From contig JAMCWQ010000098.1 in assembly GCA_023480825.1 (NCBI GenBank), positions 1-43,615 of the forward strand: 43,615 nt of DNA, given 5' to 3'. The notes beneath the pieces are model-generated. The model was not told the DNA's origin and did no database searches. It worked only from the letters and a program-made list of their open reading frames with translations. Positions 1 through 8,860 of the stretch are shown here, one piece after another (within the stretch, counting starts at the first letter, position 1; each line of letters opens with the position of its first letter). Both the position numbers and the translations under genes were made by a program. Source of the DNA: Chloroflexota bacterium. GTDB taxonomy: Bacteria; Chloroflexota; Chloroflexia; JAMCWQ01.

Positions 1-244
1 TGTGGCGGCGGCGGAGCTGGTGGTGGCGCTCGCAGCATCTTATCTCTTCCTTGGCGAAAGGCTGGCCCTACTGCAGTTGTTTGGGGCCGTCCTGATAATG
101 AGCGCGGGCGTGTTGTTGCAGCGCCAGCCGCCGGAGCAACGGGTGGCTCAAAGTCGTTCCCGAGTGGATAGAGAAGTTGCGGGCGTAACAGCTTGCCGGG
201 AGGAAATGCCGGTTCTTGAAGATGGGCAGATAAGGGATGAGTGA
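1..244 (+). CDS. EamA/DMT-family transporter, C-terminal part (partial)
   Basis: The 3' end of a gene that begins before the window. The frame is open from the first bases, so the GTG at 2 is probably an internal Val. The visible protein has the last hydrophobic helix pair of an EamA permease, with the motif LGERLALLQLFGA. The full-length neighbour has the near-identical LGERMALLQILGM at its own C-terminus, so the two are tandem paralogues. A hydrophilic tail of about 35 residues follows. The stop overlaps the next start (ATG at 237, TGA at 242-244), which points to translational coupling. EamA proteins export small metabolites across the inner membrane; the substrate cannot be told from sequence. 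Confidence 0.85.
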   Translation, partial: VAAAELVVALAASYLFLGERLALLQLFGAVLIMSAGVLLQRQPPEQRVAQSRSRVDREVAGVTACREEMPVLEDGQIRDE

Positions 245-1184
245 ACCACGAATTCCGGATATGGCGACGAAAGGCTGGCGCCGGCTGGGCTATCTGGTAG
301 CGCTGCTCGCCGCCCTGGGATACGGCACCGGCTGGGTATTCGTAAAATGGGTGTACTCGCTCGGCGTCGGGCCAATGCAACAACTATCCGTTCGTTATCT
401 TCTCGCTATTCCTCTCGCTTGGGCGCTTCTCTTTGCACTGCAACGGGGGAAGCTTCAAGTCTCGCGCCGCAGCTTACCGGCTCTCGCAGGAGTCGGGCTG
501 TTCATCGCCGCCACCGAGACGTTCCTCTCCCTGGCGCTGGCGAGGTTGGATGCCTCCCTGGTGTCCGTACTCTTCTACACCTACCCGGTTTTCGTCAGCG
601 TGGCGGCAGTAATAGTATTCTCGGAATCACTCAACCGCTTCCGGGCCGCTTCGCTGATGCTCATCGTGTTCGGCTCTGTTCTAGTCGCCCAGCTAAACCC
701 CTTTGGCGCGCTGCGGGTAGATGGGTTGGGGCTCGTGCTCACCTTTCTCGGTGCTCTTTCCGCCGGGTCCTTCGCCTTGCTGGCGCAGTCCATTGGAGAC
801 AAGAACGGGCCGTTCACAATGGGCGCCTTCTCGCTGACGGTCGCGGCGGTGCCGCTGATGGCAAGCTCTCCGCCGACGTTTCTTTTCGATGGCAGCTTGA
901 GTGGGGAGGCGCTGCTGGCGCTGGCCTTGCTGTCCGTATTCTGCACGGTAATGCCTGTGTTCTCGTTCGTTGCGGCGGTGAGAATGGTGGGAGCCTCCAA
1001 CGCGGCAATTGCGGTGAGCCTCGAGCCGGTGGTGGCGGTAGTGAGCGCCTTCTTCATCCTTGGCGAGCGAATGGCGTTACTCCAGATATTGGGTATGTCA
1101 GGCATAATCGCCGCGGTGGTTTTGCTCCAGTTTCAACCACGGAAATCGCCGCAATTGGCTGGTAGTAATGCTCCAGTCGAGTAA
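237..1184 (+). CDS. EamA/DMT-family transporter
   Basis: A 315-residue polytopic membrane protein with about ten hydrophobic helices in two EamA repeats, the usual size for a drug/metabolite transporter family permease. The second repeat ends with VSLEPVVAVVSAFFILGERMALLQ, the typical 'EP...lgE' signature. The first repeat has the matching SVLFYTYPVFVSVAAVIVFSE. The ATG at 237 overlaps the upstream gene by 8 bp. A second in-frame ATG at 261 (MATKGWRR, just before the first helix) is also possible, because no strong ribosome site precedes either. Probably co-transcribed with the upstream paralogue. Substrate unknown. Confidence 0.9.
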   Translation: MSEPRIPDMATKGWRRLGYLVALLAALGYGTGWVFVKWVYSLGVGPMQQLSVRYLLAIPLAWALLFALQRGKLQVSRRSLPALAGVGLFIAATETFLSLALARLDASLVSVLFYTYPVFVSVAAVIVFSESLNRFRAASLMLIVFGSVLVAQLNPFGALRVDGLGLVLTFLGALSAGSFALLAQSIGDKNGPFTMGAFSLTVAAVPLMASSPPTFLFDGSLSGEALLALALLSVFCTVMPVFSFVAAVRMVGASNAAIAVSLEPVVAVVSAFFILGERMALLQILGMSGIIAAVVLLQFQPRKSPQLAGSNAPVE

Positions 1185-1255
1185 CTGCCGGACGCTTCTC
1201 ACGTTCGAATAGATTAGAGCGATGCAGTAACGAGGAAAGATCGAGGAGATTAACC

Positions 1256-1696
1256 ATGGGCAAGATAATCGGTGATAGTTTACCCGCCAATGTTGTGCGG
1301 TTGCTAAATGCCGGAAAGACGGTGGTTGCGGCAACGGTTGACGCCGACGGCTGGCCGAACACGGCTCCGATGACGTGGGTAGTCGCCAAGGATGAGAAGA
1401 CCATCCGCCTGGCGATCAATAAGGAGATTGCTACTTACAGCAATATTGCTGGCAACGGCCGCCTCACGCTCTCACTCAAGGGGCAGGGGATGAGCCTCGG
1501 CGTGCGCGGCACTGCCAAGATCGTGAAAGACCAGATGAAATCGGTGCCGTTCCCCTGCGCCATGATCGAGATGAAGGTCGAACAGGTGAAGGACGACAAC
1601 ATCATCGGCAAAGTAGGGGAAGAGGGCATCGAGCGCTGGGAGGACCGCCGCCGCCTCGTCTCCGATGTCTCCGTCGCCAATGAACTGAGGGAGTGA
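1256..1696 (+). CDS. Pyridoxamine 5'-phosphate oxidase-like split-barrel protein
   Basis: A 146-residue protein with the pattern of the PNPOx-like FMN-binding split barrel: VRLLNAGKTVVAATVDADGWPNTAPM near the N-terminus (strand-turn-strand with the conserved WP.t.pm), then NKEIATYSNIAGNGRLTLSL and GVRGTAKIV. Members bind flavin or F420-like cofactors and the exact reaction is usually unknown. The ATG is preceded by a good ribosome site, GAGGAG, at about 1243-1248. It stands alone on the plus strand, 71 bp after the transporter. The C-terminus (IERWEDRRRLVSDVSVANEL) is hydrophilic. Confidence 0.8.
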   Translation: MGKIIGDSLPANVVRLLNAGKTVVAATVDADGWPNTAPMTWVVAKDEKTIRLAINKEIATYSNIAGNGRLTLSLKGQGMSLGVRGTAKIVKDQMKSVPFPCAMIEMKVEQVKDDNIIGKVGEEGIERWEDRRRLVSDVSVANELRE

Positions 1697-1787
1697 GGGG
1701 GGCGCGCCGGTAAGTATCTATCCCGGCTGCGTCCTTCAGAAGTAGATCTGCTCTCCGAATGATGAACTCTAACCAATAAATCAGATG

Positions 1788-1921
1788 TTAGGGTAGGGCG
1801 GGTCCCTTCGCTGCGCTCAGGGCAAGCTATGAGCGCAGCGAATGGGGCAAGCGCCTGGCCCGCTGTGGTGCTACAAGCTGTTATTGCGGCGGGGGACAAG
1901 CCACCCGCCCTACATTAGACA
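1788..1921. repeat. Compound hairpin element ending in a REP-like palindrome
   Basis: Between two convergent genes. TAGGGCGGGT at 1794-1803 is mirrored by ACCCGCCCTA at 1903-1912. Inside is a perfect 12-bp inverted repeat (TTCGCTGCGCTC at 1807-1818, GAGCGCAGCGAA at 1831-1842). The right end is a REP-like unit: GGCGGG (1888-1893), a loop containing ACAAG, CCCGCC (1904-1909), then CTAC (1910-1913). The same unit recurs at 9422 and 22894-23001. It could also act as a bidirectional terminator. Confidence 0.7.
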
Positions 1922-1959
1922 CTCGACTATTTAGTGAAACCTCATAATTCGACTCTGGC

Positions 1960-4900
1960 CTATCCCATGGGTCCCGCGCCATCGCCCTCTCCCTCCCACG
2001 CGCAGAGGTGCCCGAAGTCGCAATAGGTGCACCATGAGCCGCTCTGCCGGGGGAACAGGCCGGCGTCAATCCGCCCCGTTGTCTCTAGTACCTCGGCCTT
2101 GGTCTGCTCCAGCGCCTCGGGCCCGAAGCGCACGGTCACCGGCCGGCCATGCTGCAGATAGAACAATGTGCAGGACAGCTTGTCCTCCGGCACGCCCCAA
2201 ATTTCCCGGGCGGCAAGGGCGTAAATGCGAAGCTGCAGGTCATTTGCCGCCTGCTCTGGGGATGGGACGTACCGGCCGGTCTTGAAATCCACGATCTCCC
2301 ACGAACCGTCCGGCAAATGGTCCAGGCGGTCGATCCGCCCCCGGACTACCACCCCCCCGATCCTCAAGTTGAAGGGCTGCTCGACGTATTGAGGTCTTCG
2401 CCGGGCGTAGACGCTCTCGAGATAGCGATCGAACAGGGTTCGGCCGGCCGCGCCGAAGGCGCCTTCCAGCCACTCACCGCTCCCGGCCAGTTCATCGAAA
2501 TCCGCCTGTGTGGCCACTTGCTGCCCGAGGGCATGCCGGCGGATAAGCTCGTGGACATCTGTGCCTACGCTGGCCGCCGGCGAGGGCCGGGATGGTAGCC
2601 TGTCGATGTAGGCATAGCGGTACTTCGCCGGGCACTGCCGGTAGCAGGCGAGGGCCGAATAGCTGGCCACCCTCACCGGAGGTGGCTTCAGAGTCTCGAT
2701 AGTCCCAACCTCCGCTGTCACCGTGGCGATTATGCGGTCCGCCCCGGCCTTCAGCTCCTCCCAGTGGCCGTCCATGCCGGCACGGTCGACTGTGTCGTTC
2801 AGCCAGCGCCTGGCCGCCTCCTTGTCCAGCAGCAACTTCGACATCGACTCCTCACGAGTCTCCTCTCTACGCTCCTGTGACCGGGCGAGTATCTCGGGTT
2901 CGGGCCCTTCCACGCCCAGATCGTCTGCCAATCCGGTTTGGACCATTTCCTCCCAAAAGACCGAGGGCTCTTTCTCCTTCTTGGCCGTCCCATACCATCT
3001 AGCCCGTGAGAAGAACAGCTTGAATTGGGCGCGCGTGACTGCGACGTAGCACAGTCTCCGCTCTTCTTCCAGCTTTAGCGCTTTCAGGGCGTCTTTCACC
3101 CGCTTTTCTTCCCGCTTGAAGTCCTTCTCGGTCCGGCATCCGGCCAGATTCATAGAGGGGTAGGTAGCAGAGTCCGCTCGCAATCCCGGTGGCAGGTTGC
3201 AGTACTTATCGAGTGGGTTGGTGGACCTTGTGGGGAAATAACCTTTCACTAAGCCGGGGATGAATACGCAGGGAAACTCCAGACCCTTCGCCTGGTGGAC
3301 ACTCATCACCTTTACTGTGTTAGAGTCCTCATCCACCGGCCTAACTTCCCCTTCGATATCCTCAGATTCCACTGTGAACTTGACGTATTGGACAAAGGCG
3401 GAAAGGGAAGAGCGGGAATCGGCAAGCTGAAACTCCGCCGCCAGGTCCACCATCTTTTGTAAGTTCAGAAGGGCGATCTTGGAGGATGAGCTGGAGTCTG
3501 CTTCCAGCTCCCAGCGGTAGCCGGTCCTGTCCAAAATGTGAAGCGCCAGGCCGGGGATGCTCAACCGGTTCGCCTGCCGGGTGAAGTCGTCCAAGTCGTC
3601 GCGCAGGACCTGTAGGCGCTCCAACGCTTGCGGCGATAACTCGGGTATCTCCGAGACATGGGACAGGGCGTCGATCAAGGCCACCGGAGCGCTGATATCC
3701 TCTGCTTCCTCGGCCTCTTTCAGGGCCTTCTTCTTCCATTGTCCTAGGAAGAAGATGTCCCGGTCGGAAAGCCGGAAGCGAGGCGATATGAGGATACGGG
3801 CGAGGGCGATATTGTCTCCCGGATCCGTTATCACCATGAGATAGGAAAGGATGTCCTTTATCTCCGGCCGGTCGTAGAAGCCGGTGCCGCCGATTAGCTC
3901 ATATGGTATCCCGGCGGCATCCAAGGCTGCGGCTACGGCGGGGAACATCGCCCGCTTGCGGCAGAGCACAGCGAAGGCGCCCCAACCATGTTTGCGGTCG
4001 TCGAGACCCTCCGCCCAGGGCAGGAGGCTCTCGATTCTGCCGGCAATCCACTGGGCCTCGCTGGCACCCGTGGCAGCGACGTAGTGGCCCACTTCCGCCT
4101 GCCCGGTCGCATGGTGATACCCCAGCCGCTTCTCGTGCCTATTCTTGATGGGGTTGATCACCGCTTGCGCGAGATCGAGGATTGGCGGGTAGGATCGCCT
4201 GTTGGTGACGATCGTCGATTTGGCTACCTTGTGATCCCCGAAGACGCCCAATTTGTCGAAGTTGAGGATGTTGTCCACCATGGCGCCGCGCCACTGGTAG
4301 ATGGCCTGGTCGTCATCGCCGATCACTACGACATTTGGGCTCTCCTGGTTGATGAGAAGGCTCAGCAACGCGGCCTGAGCGGCATTGGTGTCCTGGTACT
4401 CATCGACGAAGATATACTTGAACCGCTCGAGGTAGCGCTGCCGGATGGCCGGACTCGAGAGGAATAGCTTCACCGGCAGCCGGAGCAGGTCCCCGAAGTC
4501 AAGGAACTCTCGCTCGCGTAGCCCCTCCTCATAGCGTACGTAGGCCGCCTGCACGTCGCGCCACTGGGCCAGGCAGCCCTCCCAATATCCCCTGGCATAC
4601 TCCGGAAGGCCGGAAGGGGTCTGGCTGTCGAGGTATTTCAGCAAATCCTCCGGCGCGACCATGTGGTCCTTGGCCTGGCCGAAGAAGTCGAGAAGATTGG
4701 AGAACACCGTGCTTACACTCAGGGAAATGTCGACGGCGTCGAATGTAAGGTCGTTGAACAGGCCGGTTAGCAGGTCCCACTGGACGCCGCGGGTGGCCAG
4801 GCGGTAGCCCGGATTGATGCCCAAGCGCACCAGATTCTCCCGCACGATCTGCTCGCCAAAGGAGTGAAAGGTGCTGATGTTTAGGGAGGATGCCGGCACA

Positions 4901-5190
4901 TCGATGCCGTCGCGGGTTAGAGCGGCCCGGACCCTTTCCGCCATCTCCCCGGCGGCCTTGTCGGTGAAGGTGAGGCCGAGGACACTGCCGGCGTCCGCTC
5001 TCTTCTCCCGGATGACGGCGATGAGCTTCTCGGTGAGCACGGTCGTCTTGCCGGTCCCGGCGCCCGCAATTATAAGTTGGGGCGGTAGGCACTCCACCGC
5101 CGCCGCCTGCTCAGGAGTGAAGATGATGGGGTTTGGCTTGTCGCCTTTCAATGATTCAGTCACATTGACCCTTCGCGCCTGGGTAGGCAC
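1960..5190 (-). CDS. UvrD/Rep-type SF1 helicase fused to a Fe-S PD-(D/E)XK (RecB-like) nuclease
   Basis: A 1076-residue motor-nuclease. Helicase motifs: Walker A AGAGTGKTT (about 42-50), motif II FVDEYQDTN, motif III VIGDDDQAIYQWRG, motif V-like SVHQAKGLEF, motif VI ERRLCYVAVTRAQ. The C-terminal nuclease has GRIDRLD, then VDFKTG (D968, K970) and QLRIYA. A four-cysteine cluster (about C853, then C1054-x2-C1057-x5-C1063) matches the Fe-S clasp of AddB/AdnB-type nucleases. Together with the next helicase-nuclease (5594-8857) this recalls the AdnAB double-strand-break resection complex, in which both subunits carry a motor and a nuclease domain. All motifs look intact. Expected role: DNA end unwinding and resection in recombination repair. 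Orthology to AdnA or AdnB specifically is not assigned. Confidence 0.9.
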   Translation of the reverse strand: MPTQARRVNVTESLKGDKPNPIIFTPEQAAAVECLPPQLIIAGAGTGKTTVLTEKLIAVIREKRADAGSVLGLTFTDKAAGEMAERVRAALTRDGIDVPASSLNISTFHSFGEQIVRENLVRLGINPGYRLATRGVQWDLLTGLFNDLTFDAVDISLSVSTVFSNLLDFFGQAKDHMVAPEDLLKYLDSQTPSGLPEYARGYWEGCLAQWRDVQAAYVRYEEGLREREFLDFGDLLRLPVKLFLSSPAIRQRYLERFKYIFVDEYQDTNAAQAALLSLLINQESPNVVVIGDDDQAIYQWRGAMVDNILNFDKLGVFGDHKVAKSTIVTNRRSYPPILDLAQAVINPIKNRHEKRLGYHHATGQAEVGHYVAATGASEAQWIAGRIESLLPWAEGLDDRKHGWGAFAVLCRKRAMFPAVAAALDAAGIPYELIGGTGFYDRPEIKDILSYLMVITDPGDNIALARILISPRFRLSDRDIFFLGQWKKKALKEAEEAEDISAPVALIDALSHVSEIPELSPQALERLQVLRDDLDDFTRQANRLSIPGLALHILDRTGYRWELEADSSSSSKIALLNLQKMVDLAAEFQLADSRSSLSAFVQYVKFTVESEDIEGEVRPVDEDSNTVKVMSVHQAKGLEFPCVFIPGLVKGYFPTRSTNPLDKYCNLPPGLRADSATYPSMNLAGCRTEKDFKREEKRVKDALKALKLEEERRLCYVAVTRAQFKLFFSRARWYGTAKKEKEPSVFWEEMVQTGLADDLGVEGPEPEILARSQERREETREESMSKLLLDKEAARRWLNDTVDRAGMDGHWEELKAGADRIIATVTAEVGTIETLKPPPVRVASYSALACYRQCPAKYRYAYIDRLPSRPSPAASVGTDVHELIRRHALGQQVATQADFDELAGSGEWLEGAFGAAGRTLFDRYLESVYARRRPQYVEQPFNLRIGGVVVRGRIDRLDHLPDGSWEIVDFKTGRYVPSPEQAANDLQLRIYALAAREIWGVPEDKLSCTLFYLQHGRPVTVRFGPEALEQTKAEVLETTGRIDAGLFPRQSGSWCTYCDFGHLCAWEGEGDGAGPMG

Positions 5191-5593
5191 ATATTACACC
5201 GCCTATTGTGAGCTTGCAGTGTCCGCTCCCGATGGTCGTCTCTTTGTCCTAGCTGACCCTCATCCCCCTGGCCCCCTTCTCCCTTTGCGAAGGGAGAAAG
5301 GGGGAAACAAACACTACTGACGGACACTAGTAATGCTTTCACCTCATCACCCCCAACCCCTCTTCCCCTTCGAAGGGGAAGAGGGGGGTGCCTTCGTCCT
5401 GGTTCCCTCTTCCCCTCAGTATTGGGGGGAAGAGGGTTAGGGAGTTAGGGGGCGTGACCGATAAAGGGCTGGGGTTTGGGGGTGAAAGGGCCACTCCATT
5501 CAATTATTAGTGTCATCCATATTGCCGGCCTGGCGGCCGGCGGTCAGAATAAATTCCGACCCACAGGGCGTGCCCCTTTGACCCCTTGTCCCC
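5191..5593. other. 403-bp gap between the two helicase genes, filled with C/G-rich hairpins
   Basis: No credible gene. There are two strong hairpins: 5272-5304 (CCCCCTTCTCCCTT, 4-base loop, near-complementary arm) and a perfect 30-bp palindrome at 5357-5386 (CCCCTCTTCCCCTTC and its complement). At 5521-5545 lies the GCCGGCCTGGCGGCCGGC piece also seen at 9458-9478. These may attenuate transcription between the helicase genes; their sequence is shared with hairpins at 36687-36812. Confidence 0.6.
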
Positions 5594-8500
5594 TCACTCC
5601 TCCTCCCCATCCGTGCACAGCCATGTCCACTCACACGTGCGGCAGGGGTTCTTCTTCAGCCACTCCATTTCCTTGAGGTCCAACTGGCCTCCCCATGTCT
5701 CGACGATGCGCGAGTGGGGAGGGAATAGCTCATCCAAAATCCCGTCGGACAGGCGCTGCAGCTTCCCGGAAAGCGCCTCGCGTATCCCCTCGCCAGGAGA
5801 ATAGCTGCGCTTCCAGTCCGCTCCCAAGCTCTCTACACCCAAGTAGAGGTAGCTGACCAGCGAAACCACTCCGAGCTGCGACAATTCGGGGCAGCTTTCG
5901 GCTGCCAGGGCATAGATCGCCAGTTGCAGATCCTCTTCTGCCTCCGCTCTACTCATTACGCTGCTGCTGGTCTTGTAGTCTATTATCTCCAGCTCGCCTT
6001 CCGGGAGCCGGTCGATGCGGTCGATACGGCCGGTCATCGTATGGCTCTGGAATGGGAAGGTGAATTGCGTCTCCACCCGGAGCGTGTCTTCATACGGGTA
6101 CTTCAGGAAATATCTCCTGAGCTGATCCTCTGATTTCTTGCGGGCCTGCTTGGCGATGGGCCGGAAGGGAAAGGCGTCGTCGCGCCAGCACTGGTCCAGC
6201 AGCTTCAGCAGTCGCTCTTCGGAGGCCTCTTGCGGCCCCTCGGGATTGTGGTAGGATTCCAGCACTGCGTGCATTACGCGTCCCCGCTCGGCTTGCGGCG
6301 AGGTGGTGGCGGCCAGCCGCCAGAAATACTGGAACTTGTAGCGCAGCGGGCACAGCCTGTAGAGCGCCAGCTGGCTGGCCGAAAGATAAAGCCGGCCGGA
6401 TGGGCAAGGGGAGTTCGGACAATCCGTGGTCTCGGTGTTCTCCCACCAGCACTTTGGCTGAGAGGCCATCGCACCGTCCAAAGCCAGGATTCCGTACACT
6501 CCCTGCGCACGAACCAAGGAATCATCCGCGGCCAGCCCCCTCCTGAAGAACACCTCGGCCTCACGGGCATTGAGCGGGCGGACAAATTCCGCAGGCTCCT
6601 CGGAGATTTTCTCCGCGTCTGGCGATGCGGCTGCTTCCTCAAAGAAGCGCGAGGGAGCGCTGTTGTCCTTGCTGGGTGCGGCGGTGGAGCTATAGCTAAG
6701 GTAGCAGCGGCTCTTGGCCCTCGTCAGCCCTACATAGAACAGGCGTCTCTCCTCTTCGTAGTAGCGTTGCTCCCGGGTCTGTCCGGCATCTTCCATTCTC
6801 TGCAGCAGAACGGGGTCGGCAATCTCTTTCGGGGAGTAACGGCCGGGGAAGGCGCCCTCGCTGAGGCCGGGCAGGAAGACACAGTCCCATTCCAGCCCCT
6901 TGGCCTGGTGGAGCGTCATGATGTTGACCAAGTTGGTGAGCTGGTCGACCGGGTCCGCCAGGGGGACGTCGGCAAACCGGCCCTCCTCCACCATGACCAA
7001 ATAGGCGCTAACGCCGGTTTCCGGTTGCCTCCCGGAAAAGCGCTCCACGTCCTCGATGAACCGGCTGATATTAGCCAGAGCTTCACGCCTGGCTATTTCT
7101 TCAGCCGTGTTCTTGTACCTGGCCAAGCAGAGACCGGCGAAATAGGGGATGGTTGTCCAAATGGCGAAAGCCACTTCCGCCGGGCTATCGAGCTTCCTCT
7201 CACGAAGGAATGCCAGATGGCCGGTGAACGTCTTCGCTTTCTCGATGTCGGCGGCGCCGGCCGCGCTGTCCTCTAATTCGCCCTGAAGGTACTCGTAGAG
7301 GCTCTTCCTGGCCCGCGCCGCTTCGCGCTGCAGCAGGCGAATCGCAAATGGACCGGCTCCGCATAGATCGGACTGGAGCAGGCGCACCAAGCCCGCGGAG
7401 TCGACTTCCTCTGCGGCAAGGAACGCCATGAGGTCGAGTACCGTCCTGACCAGTGGGTGGTTGTAAAGCTCTCCGGTGCCGCCGCTCAAACGGACCGGCA
7501 CGCCCGCCGCCTGCAGTTCATCTCTTATGAGCCCGGCCAGCGGTCCCTTCACCGAGCGGAAGAGAACGGCTACCTGGTTGTATCTCTGCTCCGGACCGGC
7601 AAGCTCGATTATTTTGCCGGCTATCCAGTTCGCCTCGTCTGCATAGTGGGGAAAGAAGCGGCATTCCACCGGCTTTTCGATAGGATCATTCCCCTCCCCG
7701 GCACTGATGAGGTTCTTGGCGAGCCGGTAGGCGTTGCGCTCGATTACGGAGCGCGCCGTCTCCACGATGCCCCGGCAAGAGCGGTAGTTGGTTCGCAACT
7801 CGATAGTCTCCGCACCATACCGTTGATCAAAGCTCAAGATGTTCTCCACCGTTGCGCCCCGGAACCCGTGGATAGACTGGTCATCGTCGCCGACCACGCA
7901 GATATTGCCGCGGCCCTGCTGGAGCCGGAAGACGATCTGGTCCTGAGCGTAGTTTGTGTCCTGATACTCGTCGACCAGGATGTAGCGGAAGCGCTCCCGG
8001 AGTTCGGCGAGCGCGGCCGAGCCTTCCTCTAGTAGATCAACCGTCCGGGCGATCACACCGCCATAGTCGATAAAGCCGTGGCTGCGCACATGATCGAGGT
8101 AATAAGCATAGAAGTCGATTATCTCCGGCCAGTCTTCGCGATTCGTCTCTTGGCGTAAGGTGGATGGAGTGTGCAGATTCTCCTGCGCCCGGAGGATGAA
8201 ATCGAAGACCTCCTGCACGAATCCATCCTTACCCAGGACATCCCGGTAATGCGGCCAGAGTTCGGGCAGTTGGGACTTCAGCAAGTCCTTGACTAGGACC
8301 CACTGCTCAGTGGCTACGAGAAGCTCGGGTGGGTTCTTGTAGCCGAGGTCCTGAAAGTGGTCCCTCACAACCCCGAAGCAGAAGCCATGGAAGGTGCTCA
8401 CTGCGAGGCTGGAATAGCTGATTTGGAGGCGCAGCGCCACGCGGTTGCGCGTTTCCTCCGCGGCCTTGCGGGAGAAGGTGAGGGCGAGGATGTTCTCCGG

Positions 8501-8857
8501 TTTGGCCCTCCCGGTCTCGATCAGGTGGGCTATCCGCTCCACGATGACCATGGTCTTGCCCGTCCCTGGCCCCGCCACGATGCGTAGAGCCCCCCCGGTG
8601 TGCCGCACCGCCGCCAGTTGGTCGGGGTTGAGGAGGGTGGACGTGCTGAATCCATTGCGGGGACAACCGGCCCGCTCGGCCATGCCATCGCAGTCGGTGT
8701 TTACCGGTGAGCGTAGGGGAGGTGCCTTGTGCCCTCCCGTTTGGCCCGGCTCACGGTTGTCTGTTGCTTCCCTGCTGGTAGCGTGAGGGGCCGTCTTCGT
8801 AGGGGAAGGGCTTGTCCCTTCCCGTTCGCTAGTCGTCGCCTCGTCTTCAGGATTCAT
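5594..8857 (-). CDS. UvrD/Rep-type SF1 helicase fused to a Fe-S PD-(D/E)XK nuclease (second of pair)
   Basis: A 1087-residue motor-nuclease. Motifs: Walker A AGPGTGKT (K101), motif II LVDEYQDTN, motif III VVGDDDQSIHGFRG, TLHQAKGLEWDCVFLPGL, motif VI ERRLFYVGLTRAK. The C-terminal RecB-like nuclease has GRIDRID, IDYKT (D960, K962) and QLAIYA. Fe-S cysteines lie near C836 and at C1072, C1075 and C1081. It is paralogous to the gene at 1960-5190. The ATG at 8857 is 3 bp after the transposase stop. About the first 58 residues (low-complexity, Thr/Pro/Ser-rich) are encoded by two REP-like hairpins (8713-8738, 8799-8823), so the original start may be the ATG at codon 59 (8683, MAERAGCPRNG). Homology to the helicase family begins at about LLNPDQLAAV. 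Confidence 0.9.
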   Translation of the reverse strand: MNPEDEATTSEREGTSPSPTKTAPHATSREATDNREPGQTGGHKAPPLRSPVNTDCDGMAERAGCPRNGFSTSTLLNPDQLAAVRHTGGALRIVAGPGTGKTMVIVERIAHLIETGRAKPENILALTFSRKAAEETRNRVALRLQISYSSLAVSTFHGFCFGVVRDHFQDLGYKNPPELLVATEQWVLVKDLLKSQLPELWPHYRDVLGKDGFVQEVFDFILRAQENLHTPSTLRQETNREDWPEIIDFYAYYLDHVRSHGFIDYGGVIARTVDLLEEGSAALAELRERFRYILVDEYQDTNYAQDQIVFRLQQGRGNICVVGDDDQSIHGFRGATVENILSFDQRYGAETIELRTNYRSCRGIVETARSVIERNAYRLAKNLISAGEGNDPIEKPVECRFFPHYADEANWIAGKIIELAGPEQRYNQVAVLFRSVKGPLAGLIRDELQAAGVPVRLSGGTGELYNHPLVRTVLDLMAFLAAEEVDSAGLVRLLQSDLCGAGPFAIRLLQREAARARKSLYEYLQGELEDSAAGAADIEKAKTFTGHLAFLRERKLDSPAEVAFAIWTTIPYFAGLCLARYKNTAEEIARREALANISRFIEDVERFSGRQPETGVSAYLVMVEEGRFADVPLADPVDQLTNLVNIMTLHQAKGLEWDCVFLPGLSEGAFPGRYSPKEIADPVLLQRMEDAGQTREQRYYEEERRLFYVGLTRAKSRCYLSYSSTAAPSKDNSAPSRFFEEAAASPDAEKISEEPAEFVRPLNAREAEVFFRRGLAADDSLVRAQGVYGILALDGAMASQPKCWWENTETTDCPNSPCPSGRLYLSASQLALYRLCPLRYKFQYFWRLAATTSPQAERGRVMHAVLESYHNPEGPQEASEERLLKLLDQCWRDDAFPFRPIAKQARKKSEDQLRRYFLKYPYEDTLRVETQFTFPFQSHTMTGRIDRIDRLPEGELEIIDYKTSSSVMSRAEAEEDLQLAIYALAAESCPELSQLGVVSLVSYLYLGVESLGADWKRSYSPGEGIREALSGKLQRLSDGILDELFPPHSRIVETWGGQLDLKEMEWLKKNPCRTCEWTWLCTDGEEE
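8713..8738 (+). repeat. REP-like palindrome with GTAG head, inside the helicase N-terminal codons
   Basis: Plus strand: GTAG (8713-8716), stem GGGAGG (8717-8722), loop containing CCTTGTG, stem CCTCCC (8733-8738). Same plan as the copy at 8799-8823, with a different, compensated stem. Confidence 0.6.
8799..8823 (+). repeat. REP-like palindrome with GTAG head and perfect 8-bp stem
   Basis: Plus strand: GTAG (8799-8802), GGGAAGGG (8803-8810), loop CTTGT (8811-8815), CCCTTCCC (8816-8823). It lies within the first codons of the helicase ORF, next to the RAYT gene. The GTAG head followed by a hairpin is the established architecture of bacterial REPs acted on by RAYT transposases. Confidence 0.7.
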
Positions 8858-8860
8858 AGT

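Noticed and set aside
6230-7276. A 348-codon open frame opposite the helicase
   Set aside because: Antisense shadow of a well-supported UvrD-type gene; no recognisable domain.
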